From assembly GCF_035222375.1 (NCBI RefSeq), contig NW_026946363.1, forward strand, positions 2,480,001 to 2,544,000: 64,000 nt of DNA. The letters are read 5' to 3'. Every line of letters starts with the position of its first letter. Position 1 is the first letter of the stretch. Positions 32,949 through 43,657 of this stretch are shown in pieces. Made by a program: the position numbers and the translations under genes. Origin of the DNA: Podospora pseudocomata. Taxonomy: Eukaryota; Ascomycota; Sordariomycetes; Sordariales; Podosporaceae. The notes under the pieces were generated by a model that saw nothing but the letters and a program-made list of their open reading frames with translations, made no database searches and was not told the DNA's origin.

Positions 32949-34571
32949 ATGGTTCGCGAACTCCCCAGGGAGATAGATTCCTGCATCGGCTCTTATACCC
33001 ATCTTCGTGACTTTCCCCGCCAAGATGAAGCCCTCCACATGCTCAAGCGGATCGCCTCCGTTGTCAAGCCCATAATGAGAGCTCGACACTGGAAAGTAGG
33101 GCAACTATGCGAGTTTTACCCAGATCAGTACAACCTCCTCGGCCTAAACTACAACAGGGGGCAGCGAATCCTCCTCCGACTTCGATATGCCGGAGACAGG
33201 AATCAATTCTTGCCTTTTGAGCAAGTCATGGACACCATGCTCCACGAACTCTCTCACATCATCCACGGCCCCCACGACCAGGTCTTTCATGCACTATGGA
33301 ACCAGCTCAGAGAAGAACTGGAGGGCCTGTTTATGAAGGGTTACACAGGCGAGGGTTTCCTATCCAAGGGCCACAAGCTGGGCGGCCAAGTGCCATATTC
33401 CGAAATCCAACGTATAACTCGCATTGAAGCCGAAAGACGCAAGGCAGAAAAGGAAGCAAGCAAAAAGGAGGCCGGCCACAAACTAGGCGGCTCAAAGCCA
33501 GCCCCAGGTCGGAACATCAGGAACATCATCGCCGATACTGTCGAGCGACGAAACCGCACCGACAAGGGTTGTGGAAACGAGAACCGCAACGAGGAGGAAA
33601 TCCGCCAAATATCCGAGACCTGGAGACGAAACGGCTTCAAGACCCAAGCCGAGGAAGACGCAGCCAACGAAGCAGCCATTGCCCAAGCCCTCTGGGAACT
33701 CGTCCAAGAAGACGAAAAGCGGAAGTACGGCAGCTCTTACGTTCCACCTACAGCTGAAAATCCATACGGCAACGGTGGAGGAACTCTCATCAACGGCGAA
33801 GGCTCAAGCAGCAACACTTACCGCCCGCCACAACGACCAAACAGCTACTATCCACCACAACAACAACCAAACACCACCACCACCACCTACCCCCCACCCT
33901 CTTCCCGCTCCCGTCCAACCTCAACCCCAGTATCCAAAGGCACAATAACAGAGTACTACTCCCCCCAACCGGCCCCCCGTCCCCCAGTAATCGGCGACGG
34001 CTTCGCCGGTGGCCCGACATACTACCCACCCCCCCACCAACCCGCCAGACCACCACCGCCAGTTCCCCTCACAACCCGGCCACCACCACCACCACCAGCA
34101 GCTACCCCAATCATCCGAACCGTCTCCCCCCCTCCTCTCTCCGACAAAGATGCCTACTGGGAGTGTCCAAGATGTACCTACCACAACTCCCTCCAGCGCC
34201 CCCAAAACTGCGAGATGTGCGCTGCTCCCGGCCCGGCTCTTGATCCTTCCTCTTCCAGACCACCCCGACCACAACAGCAACAAGAAGTAGTAGACCTCAC
34301 CTCCTCCTCCAGCCCGCCCCTCCCACCCCGCAAGAGACACACGTCGCGCAACAACCCCCCCGAGCAGCCAAACCCGCGAAGGAGCAGCAGGAACCCGTTT
34401 AGGAATAGCATATCCGTTTCGAGCAGTACGACCACCACCACCAAAAGGAACTCGAGTTCGGCACCGTCAAAACCTCAACCGTCATATTGGGGGTGTTCGT
34501 ACTGCGGGAACAGGATGGAAAGCCAGTGGTGGACTTGCAATGTCTGCGGGAAGATGAAGGATAGATCCTAA
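32949..34571 (+). CDS. WLM-domain DNA-protein crosslink protease (Wss1/SPRTN type)
   Basis: Intronless, 540 residues. N-terminal WLM metalloprotease domain (about 1-220) with zinc ligands and catalytic Glu in HELSHIIHGPHDQVFH (residues 100-115), preceded by LGLNYNRGQRILLRLR. A basic helix and a Pro-rich disordered linker (about 270-400) follow. Next is a RanBP2-type zinc finger, WECPRCTYHN...NCEMC (about 400-425), then a SUMO-interacting motif VVDLTSSSS (about 447) after an acidic/Gln run, a basic region, and a second Cys4 finger at the very C-terminus (CSYCGNRMESQWWTCNVCG). This is the layout of Wss1-like proteases that cut proteins crosslinked to DNA in concert with SUMO and Cdc48. Start at 32,949 (AAGATGG context) matches the start of the WLM domain. 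Confidence 0.94.
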   Translation: MVRELPREIDSCIGSYTHLRDFPRQDEALHMLKRIASVVKPIMRARHWKVGQLCEFYPDQYNLLGLNYNRGQRILLRLRYAGDRNQFLPFEQVMDTMLHELSHIIHGPHDQVFHALWNQLREELEGLFMKGYTGEGFLSKGHKLGGQVPYSEIQRITRIEAERRKAEKEASKKEAGHKLGGSKPAPGRNIRNIIADTVERRNRTDKGCGNENRNEEEIRQISETWRRNGFKTQAEEDAANEAAIAQALWELVQEDEKRKYGSSYVPPTAENPYGNGGGTLINGEGSSSNTYRPPQRPNSYYPPQQQPNTTTTTYPPPSSRSRPTSTPVSKGTITEYYSPQPAPRPPVIGDGFAGGPTYYPPPHQPARPPPPVPLTTRPPPPPPAATPIIRTVSPPPLSDKDAYWECPRCTYHNSLQRPQNCEMCAAPGPALDPSSSRPPRPQQQQEVVDLTSSSSPPLPPRKRHTSRNNPPEQPNPRRSSRNPFRNSISVSSSTTTTTKRNSSSAPSKPQPSYWGCSYCGNRMESQWWTCNVCGKMKDRS

Positions 34572-34963
34572 ACCAGCTGGCTAGCGGTGGATCGTAGGGG
34601 AGGGAGGGAGTTTTGGTACGTAGTAAGATATGACAAACCGGCTCAGCATCTAAATGATAGACGTGGACAACAATGAATTAGTGTACTCGCTCAAATCATG
34701 ACACATAACTTGCTAAAACGTGATAATACGATACGACATGGGTAAGGTTAGGTATGGCGATTTCCCGGGTATTATAAAAGATATGTACGTTACCCTTCTC
34801 TCTCTCCTCTCATTCCAACTATCACGCCCAGTTTGCAAGGCATATAAATTCCCAACAAATAGAACAGGAATCCAAGAAACTCTTGCCATCATCATTTCCA
34901 AGAATAAAAAAACCACCATCCTGACTACCAACGCCCTCCTCCCGGCATCTCATCCCCACACAT
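34572..34963. other. convergent intergenic region
   Basis: 3' flanks of the WLM-protease and the leftward Shr3 gene. Nothing else recognised. Confidence 0.45.
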
Positions 34964-35675
34964 TCAAACATCCTTCTTCCCCTCCCCCCTCTCCTCCTCC
35001 TTCTCCTGCTCCTCATCCGAATCCATCACCTCGACCGGCTCCCCCCTCGCCACCCACGCCGCATAATCCTCCCTCTCCCTCTTCTCCGCATACCACTGCC
35101 CTGCCTGCAGCACCAACACCCCCACCAGCACAAACGCCAAAATGGTATGACTCGCGCTCAGCACCCTCAAGCTCTCCTCCCTCGTCAGCTCCACCTCCCC
35201 CGTCAGCGGTCCGTTGTGAACAGCAAACTTCTCTCCGCCCTCACCCTCTAGCTGCTCGGCGAGCGCATTCATTGGCGTGACTACGTTGGTGATGTACACC
35301 CCCGCAGCGATGAGATAGAGCAACAGGGAGCCGCCATCAAACAAAAAGTTGGACTCGGCGGCGCGGTAGAGCTTGGTGAAAAAACCGAGGAAGCCGACGG
35401 CGATGATCATGTGGAGGAGGCGGGAGATCAAAGGGGGGGCGGCGTGCATGAAGCGGAGGTGGGTTTCGATCTGGGAGATGTGGAGGGGGGTGATGGGGTT
35501 GGGGGACCAGAGGAGGGGGAAGTCGTAGGGGAAGGAGGCGAAGAGGATTCCTAAAAAGAAGCAGACCGCTGAGGGGGGTTAGTTAGTATATGGTGGGTGG
35601 GAAAGGGGGGAGAGACAAACGGCCTATGATGAGAAAGGTCGCGAAGGAGCCGGAGCCGCGGTAGTTTTGGGACAT
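34964..35675 (-). CDS. SHR3: ER packaging chaperone Shr3
   Basis: Exon 1 (35,675-35,621) and exon 2 (35,568-34,964), joined over a 52-nt GT-AG intron (branch point CTAAC), encode 219 residues. Shr3 helps fold and export amino-acid permeases from the endoplasmic reticulum. Splicing gives the continuous start FATFLIIGPVCFFLGIL, then FPYDFPLLWSPNPITP and ETHLRFMHAAPPLISRLLH, the best conserved part of the family. Four membrane segments are visible (about 9-27, 62-82, 92-112 and 145-165), followed by a long cytosolic tail rich in Glu/Lys (DSDEEQEKEEERGEGKKDV), typical of Shr3. Without the first exon a shorter product starting at the internal Met would lack the first membrane segment. Confidence 0.93.
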
Positions 35676-36477
35676 GGTGGTTTTATTGGGATCGAGTTTC
35701 ATTTTGGCCGGTTCAGTGTCCCGTATGTGTGTGAGAGTTGAGGTTGAAGAGCAAGATGGGAGGTAGTCTCGGATTAAAAAGTTAGACAGGTTGCTCTCGC
35801 TGTGTTTTGTCTCGCGGGTGTTGTTGACGACCTTAATTACACAAGCTCTGTGAATGTTCTGTACAGTTGAGATGACACGGCTGATATGTCGTCCCGCGCG
35901 CGCGCAAGTGTGAGGGTCTCTGTCGTGGTGATTGTTCAGCGGATGTTGTAGCAGCAAAAGAAGCTCGGATTCTTCACCAAAAAGAAGCTCCCGCCCGCGA
36001 CAGGACCAAGCTTCCCGCTGTGCTGTGACATTGGCTTAGAACCCCACTCTTGCCGAGCTCTGGGGATGACGAAATGCCCGTGCCCGAGAGCTAGCTCAAA
36101 GTGGGGCATGGCTCATTATCTTATCAATTACACGCTGACCAACACTTCCCATTTCATCTTCAGCTTCAACAATACCATGCTTATTGTTGATAAGATGCGG
36201 GCGAGTGTCAGTTATGTTGGCCATGGCATGCAAGCTACTCAGTACACACATTCATTCCTAATCCAATATCTACATAAAACTCCTAGTTATTGTCTTTGCT
36301 GTTGATCATTTTCACATCAGGGAGCGTCTCACCATCACAGGCAAGCGAACCACTTTACGGTGTAATGGAGCGAAATTGTCTATTCTATCTGTAGGTAACG
36401 ACTGACTCAACACCTTGTTGTTATTTCTACAAGTTCCACACCAAATATACCAAACCCTACCCCCTTACAGTCTCCAA
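35676..36477. other. intergenic region
   Basis: Promoter side of SHR3 on the left, 3' flank of the aldo-keto reductase on the right. A short alternating GC tract (CGCGCGCGC) lies near 35,895. No gene supported. Confidence 0.5.
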
Positions 36478-37476
36478 CTAATACTCATCCCCCAACATCT
36501 TCATCCCATGCTCATTATACCTCTCCCCCACCACCTCAAAAGTCTTCAACACCGTCTCAATCTCCCTCATATCCTCCTCGCTCAACTCCACCTCCACCGC
36601 ATTCTCCCTCACCCTCTCCGGCTTCGACGCCCCCGGAATAGGGATAATCACCGGCATCCCCGGCCTCCTCGACAGAGCCAGCACCCAGTTAATCGCAATC
36701 TGCGCCGCCGTCAAACCCTTCCTCTCCGCCAACCTCTGCACCTCCTTGACCAGTTCCATGTTCTTCCCAAACACCTCCGGCTGAAACCTCGGCAGTCCCC
36801 GCCGGTAGTCACCCTCAGGGATATCCTCCCACCCCTTGATCTGGCCAGTCAACATCCCCCTCCCCAAAGGGCTATAAGCCAAAACCACAATCCCCAGCTC
36901 CGCGCACGCCTCCAGAACCCCATTCTCCAACGGCTCCGTCTGCCACAAGCTCAACTCAACCTCCACACTCTCAATCTTTGCCACCTTTGCCGCGCGTCTG
37001 ATCGTCGCGGCGCTGACCTCACTAAGGGAAATCCCACGGATATTCCCCTTTTCCACCTCCCTCTGCAGCGCAGCCACCGTGTCCTCGATCTCAACCTTGG
37101 GATCTCTTCTCGCTGGCTCGAACTGATCGATTAGCCCCTTGCCACCAATCTGCTCGACAGAGCGCGCGACTGATTCGGCGACGCCGGCGGGGGAGCTGTC
37201 GACTTCAAAGGAAGGGGTGATGCAGCCTTTGATGTTGAGGAGGATCTTGTCCTTGTCCTGGGGGTATTGGGCGTAGTAGGCCTTGAGGAGGGTGAGGGAG
37301 TTGTGGGTGGGGGGCCCGTAGAATTCGCCGCCGTTGAGGTAGGTCATGTTGTTGAGGACGGCTTCGCGGATGGCGGCGATGGCTTCTTGGTTGGTGGCTG
37401 GCTGGGGGCGCCAGGTTAGGCCCATGAGGCCGAAGCCGATGTTGCCGATGGTTTTGCCTTGGATTGTGTGGGGCAT
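36478..37476 (-). CDS. aldo-keto reductase, pyridoxal reductase type
   Basis: Intronless, 332 residues, the usual length. NADPH-dependent reductase with a TIM-barrel fold. The start MPHTIQGKTIGNIGFGLMGL is family-like. Catalytic-tetrad region: Tyr in NGGEFYGPPTHN (about 55) and Lys in ILLNIKGC (about 83); Asp of the tetrad lies near LNGGEFY as N/G in this subfamily, so the tetrad looks unusual. Cofactor-binding parts are seen in VVLAYSPLGRGMLTG and IPIPGASKPERVREN. Sequence pattern is closest to yeast/fission-yeast pyridoxal reductase Plr1 and its many fungal paralogues, which would place it in vitamin B6 salvage; substrate is inferred. Confidence 0.9.
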   Translation of the reverse strand: MPHTIQGKTIGNIGFGLMGLTWRPQPATNQEAIAAIREAVLNNMTYLNGGEFYGPPTHNSLTLLKAYYAQYPQDKDKILLNIKGCITPSFEVDSSPAGVAESVARSVEQIGGKGLIDQFEPARRDPKVEIEDTVAALQREVEKGNIRGISLSEVSAATIRRAAKVAKIESVEVELSLWQTEPLENGVLEACAELGIVVLAYSPLGRGMLTGQIKGWEDIPEGDYRRGLPRFQPEVFGKNMELVKEVQRLAERKGLTAAQIAINWVLALSRRPGMPVIIPIPGASKPERVRENAVEVELSEEDMREIETVLKTFEVVGERYNEHGMKMLGDEY

Positions 37477-37567
37477 TTTGGAGGGGTGTGGTGTTGGAGG
37501 TTGTGTTGTTGAGTATGGTTGAGGTGATGAGGGTGAAGGTAAGTGTTGAAGTTGAGCTGTCCTGAGA

Positions 37568-37627
<60 letters not shown>

Positions 37628-38631
37628 TGATGGTTTGACAATCGTTCTTGGATGTGTGTTGAGTTCAGGTATTTGTACTCTTCCCAAGCTCAAGTGGTGA
37701 CAGCGTGTTGGTGCTCCTGTTTGCTGAATCGCTGGCGGTGACAGCGGAGATAACAGGCCTCTGGATTGGTGAGCGGAATTTACAGCTCAAAGCCACCGGG
37801 ACTTCGTTTTCCCCTGTCGGTTCCTTATTTCCACTCTTCAGTTTTCAAGTACTCAAAAGGAATCTCCGTTAAACCCAGCAATTACTAAAGCTACCAACCG
37901 GACACAGGATGGAATGAAGCCTTTACTTCCTCATGGACATTGTACACACAGCGAGGCTAAGTCCAAGTATGTCAATTATAGGTAATTGTTAACTAGTCAA
38001 GACCTGGAGCCGATTGAATGGCGGGGTGCGGCACTTAGATAAGAGGGGCTAACCATCTTGAAGCCTCTCGGCAATGAATGGACTTGGCATCGTGACAGCT
38101 TAAGAAGACGTCAAGTGAGGAGGATAATATCTTGTGGACCTCACGATGTGTAGCTCATGTGTGAGTAAGCATCTTATCATATCAGATCTCCGGGCCCGAG
38201 GGAAGATCAAAATGCTTAACTCCAGCACCAGCCAATCGCAAATAAGTGAGGCAAAGTCGCCCGGAGTTAGCATCACATGATTGGCACAATGGCCGGTTCC
38301 ACCGACTGACATTCTGGCAGGCAACTCGGATGCAGAATGACGCGACCGGGTTCCTTCCGGCAACAAAGGACCAGTTGGAGATAAAGCAGGCAAATCCAGG
38401 TTCGATTCTCCAACTTTGTTAAATCCGCTCTTGCTGCCGGCCAAGGATCTAGAGCTTCTTTCAATGCATCGTTGCAAAAGTCGCAATATGGCGGCGCACT
38501 GACGCCACTGACTGTCCGTCCTGCATCTCTCTGTCCTGCACCTGCTGCGTTGCCCTTCGGTAAATTGTGCCGTGCCACTATAGACTCAGACTCCCTACTA
38601 CAAAAGACCTTGCCCCGCGAAACATCGAATC
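37477..38631. other. divergent intergenic region
   Basis: Promoter region between the leftward aldo-keto reductase and the rightward DUF202 gene, containing the microsatellite listed separately. A tRNA-like GGTTCGATTC at 38,399-38,408 lacks the matching arms. No gene supported. Confidence 0.5.
37571..37627. repeat. (GT)n(GA)n microsatellite
   Basis: About 20 GT units followed by about nine GA units, some 95 bases upstream of the aldo-keto reductase start, so inside its leader or promoter. Confidence 0.95.
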
Positions 38632-39920
38632 ATGGCTCAACGAGCCGATACCTCGTCGTCACCCGCTGCGACGTCGCCTGCTGCTCCTCAACCCCTCTCT
38701 CGAGAAGGACGAACCCTTCCAGGTCGCCAGCCGTTGTTGAGAAAGCAGTCAGCCCAGGACCGGATCAATGAAATCCTAGAGGTCAGTGACCGTTGAATCT
38801 TCCAAAATCAGCTCAAGCCCCCGGGTTGTGGCCACCGATACACGAACTTTTGAAGGGTCTTCCCCACACGCGACCAACTCAAACACTTTCTTTTTCCCCA
38901 TCTTTCCACGCCGCCGCGATTTCAAGATCTTCTTTTCTCGTGACCACCGAATCTCGGGCGCCGGTCCGTCTTGTAATGGCGGCAATTTTTAGCTCCTCTA
39001 CCAACAACATCTTTGGCAAAAGTGTTCGTAACTTGCTCTTTGCTCTTCAAGTACGGGATGCTCGAGACGGGTGGATCTGTGTTGCGCGTTGTCAGTACCA
39101 CCATAAACTCAACGAAACTAACATCTTTTAAATACTCAAGGGCGCTCGAGAACGCGCCGAATCATATGGCCCGGACACGTCTCCAGGTAACCTCAGCCCA
39201 CGGCTACAACCGTTGCTGGATTCATCGTCACGCGGACTGAATTATCTTTCCAACAACGCTTCACCACGCACCGGTTCCCCGCGTCTATCGCCGTCGATTC
39301 CGGAGGAGAATGGCATCGGTAATATCGATGGCGCGGTGACAGCGCAGCCGCAACAGCAACACATCCATTACTACAATGGCACGCAGACGAACCACTCGAC
39401 GCGGAGGCGATCCACCCGACAGTCAGCCCAGGAGCAGGGCCGGTCGGCGTCGCAAGCTGATGATGGGACGACGGGGAGAAGACATGGCGAAGAAGAGGAA
39501 GGTGGTTGGAAGAAGACGTTGAAGTATTTCAGGAGCATAGAGCTTGAGAACAAGGGGAGTGTTGCGAGGGATCACTTGGCGTTGGAACGGACGTTCCTTG
39601 CCTGGTTGCGCACGTCATTGGCGTTTGCCTCGATTGGGATTGCGATTACTCAACTGTTTCGGCTGAACACTTCGTTGGCGGATGATGATCACCAGTCGTA
39701 TACGCTGAGGCATTTGGGGAAGCCGCTGGGGTCGACGTTTTTGGCGGTTAGTATTTTGATTTTGTTTTTGGGGTATAATCGGTATTTGGAGAGCCAGGCG
39801 TGGGTGATTAAGGGGAAGTTTCCGGCGAGTAGGGGGACGATCATCCTGGTGTCGTTTATTGCCTTTGCGGTGACGGTGGCGAGTTTGGTTGTGGTTATTG
39901 CTGTGCAGGGGGATCATTGA
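38632..39920 (+). CDS. DUF202 (YidH-type) membrane protein
   Basis: Exons 38,632-38,781 and 39,141-39,920 give 409 residues. The 359-nt intron (GTCAGT donor, CAAG acceptor, phase 0) is long for this genome; a small unseen exon inside it is possible. The N-terminal 230 residues are Ser/Pro/Gln-rich and probably disordered, with DRINEILE leading across the splice into GARERAESYGPD. The C-terminal DUF202 domain starts at about 255 with RSIELENKGSVARDHLALER and TFLAWLRTSLAFASIGIA, and has three membrane segments, the last two being LAVSILILFLGYNRYLE and TIILVSFIAFAVTVASLVVV. Such domains occur in bacterial YidH and, fused to SPX, in the fungal vacuolar transporter chaperone Vtc1-4; this protein has no SPX domain. 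Likely a vacuolar or plasma-membrane protein; function unknown. Confidence 0.87.
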
Positions 39921-40312
39921 GGTTTATTATGGTGGGATTAAGTATGAGTGGTGACCCTGAGTTATGGCTGAAGGGGTGTTTTAATGTTGATAGCGTGGGT
40001 GAGAACCTTGAGGGTTGGGTGAGGTCATCGCTAGAGCTATGCATGGAGAATGAAAATAAGCCCATGAACGATGGCTTGTCCTTACAAGCCCGAATAACCA
40101 ATGTGAAACAAACTTGGAAAGACCAAATCATGATTAAAAGGATTTTGGTTTTTGACAAGAAAATATTACTTGCATTTCTTACATGCTGCATCCGTTTGCA
40201 TTCTCTTTCTCACAAGCAAGTTCCCACCAAACTTGAACCTGGGTAAGCTCCCTCACCACAAAATAGTTGACACGCAAAAAGTAAGTTAACCCCTATTATA
40301 CTATGAACCGTA
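39921..40312. other. gene-free region
   Basis: 3' flank of the DUF202 gene. Overlapping short frames on both strands look accidental. Confidence 0.4.
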
Positions 40313-40445
40313 CCTTAAAAGCTCACAATTAGGCCGTTAAAGATAGTTACTAAGCCTTTTCAATATTCCCGAAGGCCTGTTAACTATTTTTGAAGGCCTA
40401 TAAACTATCTTCAAAGGCCTACGGACCATCCTTGAAGGCATGTCA
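40313..40445. repeat. cluster C of dispersed 19-22 bp degenerate repeats
   Basis: Six imperfect units with consensus close to AAGGCCTGTTAACTATCTTTG, beginning near 40,333, 40,353, 40,373, 40,394, 40,415 and 40,435. The first reads in the opposite sense (TTAAAGATAGTTACTAA). It lies about 170-300 bases upstream of the helicase start, so it may be inside that promoter. Same family as clusters A and B. Confidence 0.75.
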
Positions 40446-40615
40446 ACCGACTCATAGTGTCTTCAATTATTTTGTGGCATCTCACAGCGGGAGACCCACT
40501 CTCTCAACTTCAAGATCAACCTCCCTTCCTCAACCATCACCAGCACCACCCACCACCAGCACCACCACCACCAGCACGTTCAAATCTGAGAAAGAGTGGC
40601 TCGTTCACTTCAAAA

Positions 40616-43600
40616 ATGGCAATCGATATTCCCACCTTTGCCTCAACGCAGATTTCGCTGCTGGCGGCGGAGCTCCAAGCTGAAGTGGACGAGACGTCGA
40701 TGTTAGTGTCGCTTCATAGCCCGACTGCTCTCCAGCGCGCGGGGGTTGCGCTGACGAACCTGGCGGTTTTGTCGCAGAGGACGGGGTTGGGGGGGAAGAC
40801 TGTTGTTGAGGTGGGGCCGGATGGTGCGTTTAGTTGTTCGGGTGATTTGCCCGAGCATGGGATTCGAAGTGGGGATATTGTCTTGCTGGCTGAGCAGCCG
40901 GCCGCCAGTGGGAAGAAGAGGGAGGTGAAGGAGTTGGAACGGAAGGGGGTTAAGGGGGTTGTGACGCGGGTGGGGAGGCAGGGTTTGGGGGTTGCTGTTG
41001 AGGAGGATGGGGAGGGGGAGGTGGTGGGGGGGGATAGGAGGGTTTGGATTGTCAAGTTGGCTGATGAGGTGACGTGGAAGAGGATGAATGGGACGATGGA
41101 GAAGATGGCCAAGATGGCGGAGGGGGAGTACTCTTATTTTATGAGGGTTCTCTTTGGCCTGACCACACCTTCGCCTGTTCCAGAGGATTTGAGCAAGGAT
41201 GAAGAGGTGGGAGAAGGAAAGATAAAGTGGTTTGATACCAGTTTGAACGAGTCGCAGAAGGATGCTATTAGGTTTGCGTTGAAGAGTCAGGAGATTGCTC
41301 TTATTCATGGCCCGCCGGGGGTAAGTTTCTTGTTTTTTCTTGTTTTTTCCCTTTTTCTTTTTATATACCAACTTACCCCCCAAAAAGACAGGGAAAACCC
41401 ACACCCTAATCGAACTAATTCTCCAACTCCTCGCCCTCAACCCCAAATCCCGCATCCTCGTCTGCGGCCCCTCCAATATCTCGGTAGACAACATCGTTGA
41501 GCGCCTCTCCCCGCACAAAATCCCCTTGATCCGCCTCGGCCACCCCGCCCGTTTGCTGCCCTCCGTCCTGAACCACTCTCTCGACGTCTTGACTCGCACC
41601 AGCGAGGCGGGGGCCATCGTCAAGGACGTCAGGGCCGAAATGGACGCCAAGCAAGCGTCTATTCGAAAAACCCGCTCCGGGAAGGAGAGGAAGGCCATCT
41701 ACGCTGATTTGAAGGAGTTGCGCAAGGAGTATAGACAGCGAGAGAAAAAGTGCGTGAGTGATCTCGTTGCCAAAAGCAAAGTCGTGCTCGCAACGCTTCA
41801 TGGCTCAGGGGGGTACCAGTTACGAGACGAAAAGTTTGACGTGGTGATTATTGACGAGGCGTCGCAGGCGTTGGAGGCGCAGTGTTGGGTTGCCTTGCTG
41901 TCGGCTAAGAAGGCAATCTGTGCTGGTGATCATTTGCAGTTGCCGCCGACTATCAAAAGCTTGAACTCTTCTTCAAAGACTTCTTCTACCTCTGGGGAGA
42001 AGAAGACTGCAAAGACCAAGAAAGACACCGCCGCGAGCAGTACCCCCCCAACTATCCCGAAAGGTGCCACGTTGGAAACGACATTGTTCGACAGGCTCCT
42101 CTCCCTCCACGGGCCCAAAATCAAAAGGATGCTCACCACCCAGTACCGGATGCACGAATCTATCATGCGGTTCCCTTCTGATGAGCTATATGAAGGGAAG
42201 CTGATTGCTGCGGAGGGGGTCAAGGCTAGGTTGTTGAACCAGCTGCCTGATGTGAGGGATGTTGATGAGACGAGGGAGCCGTTGGTTTTTATTGATACCC
42301 AGGGCGGGGATTTTCCGGAGAAGACCGAGGATGAGGAGGAGGAGGAGAAGAAGAAGAAGGGAGTGACGAAGAGGAGTTTGTATGGGGATAGTAAGAGGAA
42401 TGAGGGGGAGGCGATGTTGGTGAGGGAGCACGTGAGATGTTTGGTGGAGGACGGGGGGGTGAGGGCCGAGGATGTGGCGGTTGTTAGTCCGTATAATGCG
42501 CAGGTATGTTTCTCTCTCACTTCTATCCAAGCGGCTACATTAGAGCTGCCAGGCACTGGTTGGTTCACTTGATGAAGACCCGAGGGGGAGAAACATCATC
42601 GGTTGCTACTAGTGTAGGCGTGGAGGAGTCACGGAGACCAGAAGCTTGGTTGGATGTGACGGAGACCGGATCGTATGGTTTACGAAGAGGTTAACCCCCA
42701 TCCGATCACTCGGGACGAGGTGATGAGACGGCACGCGGTTCGGACCCGTCTGCCATCCACACCCGCGCTACCAAGAGCTTTACTCATTCTAATGCTCGGG
42801 AGACCCTATACGGTTCGGACGGGACGGGAGAGAGTCAAGATCGTCCGGCCTCCATGCTCTCCGCCATGATCCATCCGAAAGATAGGACGACCATGAGATC
42901 ATTTGTCATCGCTACCAGCAAACAACACCCCTCTCTTTCCTTCTCTCCTTCCAGAATCCGGGGCCGAACATGGACGAGGGTTCAGGCCGTTCAACGTCAA
43001 ACCTCGAGCATAAGGCAAAGAGTACCAAGCTAACCATGCGATAATCTAGCTCGCCCTCCTGGCCCCCCTCAAAGAGCAATACCCCGGCATAGAACTCGGC
43101 TCAGTCGACGGGTTCCAAGGCCGGGAAAAAGAAGCAGTGATCGTCACGCTTGTGCGAAGCAACTCGGACGGAGAGGTCGGTTTCCTTGCCGAGAAGAGAA
43201 GACTCAACGGTACGTTTATTCTATTTTATTCTGGCGGATTAGTTCGGGTAGTAGGATCAGGTTGCACGACGTCAGTGCGCTGCATGGCATATACGCATGG
43301 CGGCATGAACACACAACACACGTTACTGTAGTGTATAGGAGATGGGCGTCAATGCGAGGGGTATGGTATGGTATGGCATGGCATTAGATGAGATGCTAAT
43401 TTGGACTGTAATACACTGTAGTGGCCATGACACGGCCAAAGAGGTCGTTGACTGTGATTGGGGATTCGGAGACGGTCAAGAAGTGAGTAGCTACTGCTCC
43501 ATTTTTGAAACCTTTGCGGATGTAATACTAACACTTGGATGGCAGAGGCAGCAAATTCCTCAAAAAGTGGATGGAGTTCTTGGAAGAGAATGCAGACTTG

Positions 43601-43657
43601 CGCTATCCGGACCTTGCTTCTCTCACGGCTGCTGCAGCAGCTGCTGCGAAGGCATGA
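40616..43657 (+). CDS. superfamily 1 DNA/RNA helicase, Hcs1/SMBP2 type
   Basis: Five exons: 40,616-41,320, 41,388-42,503, 43,050-43,209, 43,422-43,482 and 43,546-43,657, giving 717 residues. All introns are GT-AG and join in phase. Motif I GPPGTGKTHT is rebuilt exactly across intron 1. Motif II is [13 protein letters not shown], motif [14 protein letters not shown], then [11 protein letters not shown], motif [21 protein letters not shown], and motif [20 protein letters not shown], itself rebuilt across intron 3. The N-terminal 200 residues match the SMBP2/Hcs1 beta-barrel (GDIVLLAE), and YFMRVLFGL precedes the core. Hcs1 was found with yeast DNA polymerase alpha; the animal relative IGHMBP2 is ribosome-linked. 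A Lys/Glu-rich insert lies around residues 570-595, and the C-terminus is an Ala run. Intron 2 is 546 nt, ten times the usual size here. Confidence 0.94.

Noticed and set aside
36415-37134. A 239-codon plus-strand frame over the aldo-keto reductase
   Set aside because: Antisense shadow; low-complexity His/Leu/Pro composition.
38390-38430. tRNA-like B box GGTTCGATTC at 38,399
   Set aside because: The flanking bases cannot form the T arm or acceptor stem and no A box lies at the right distance.
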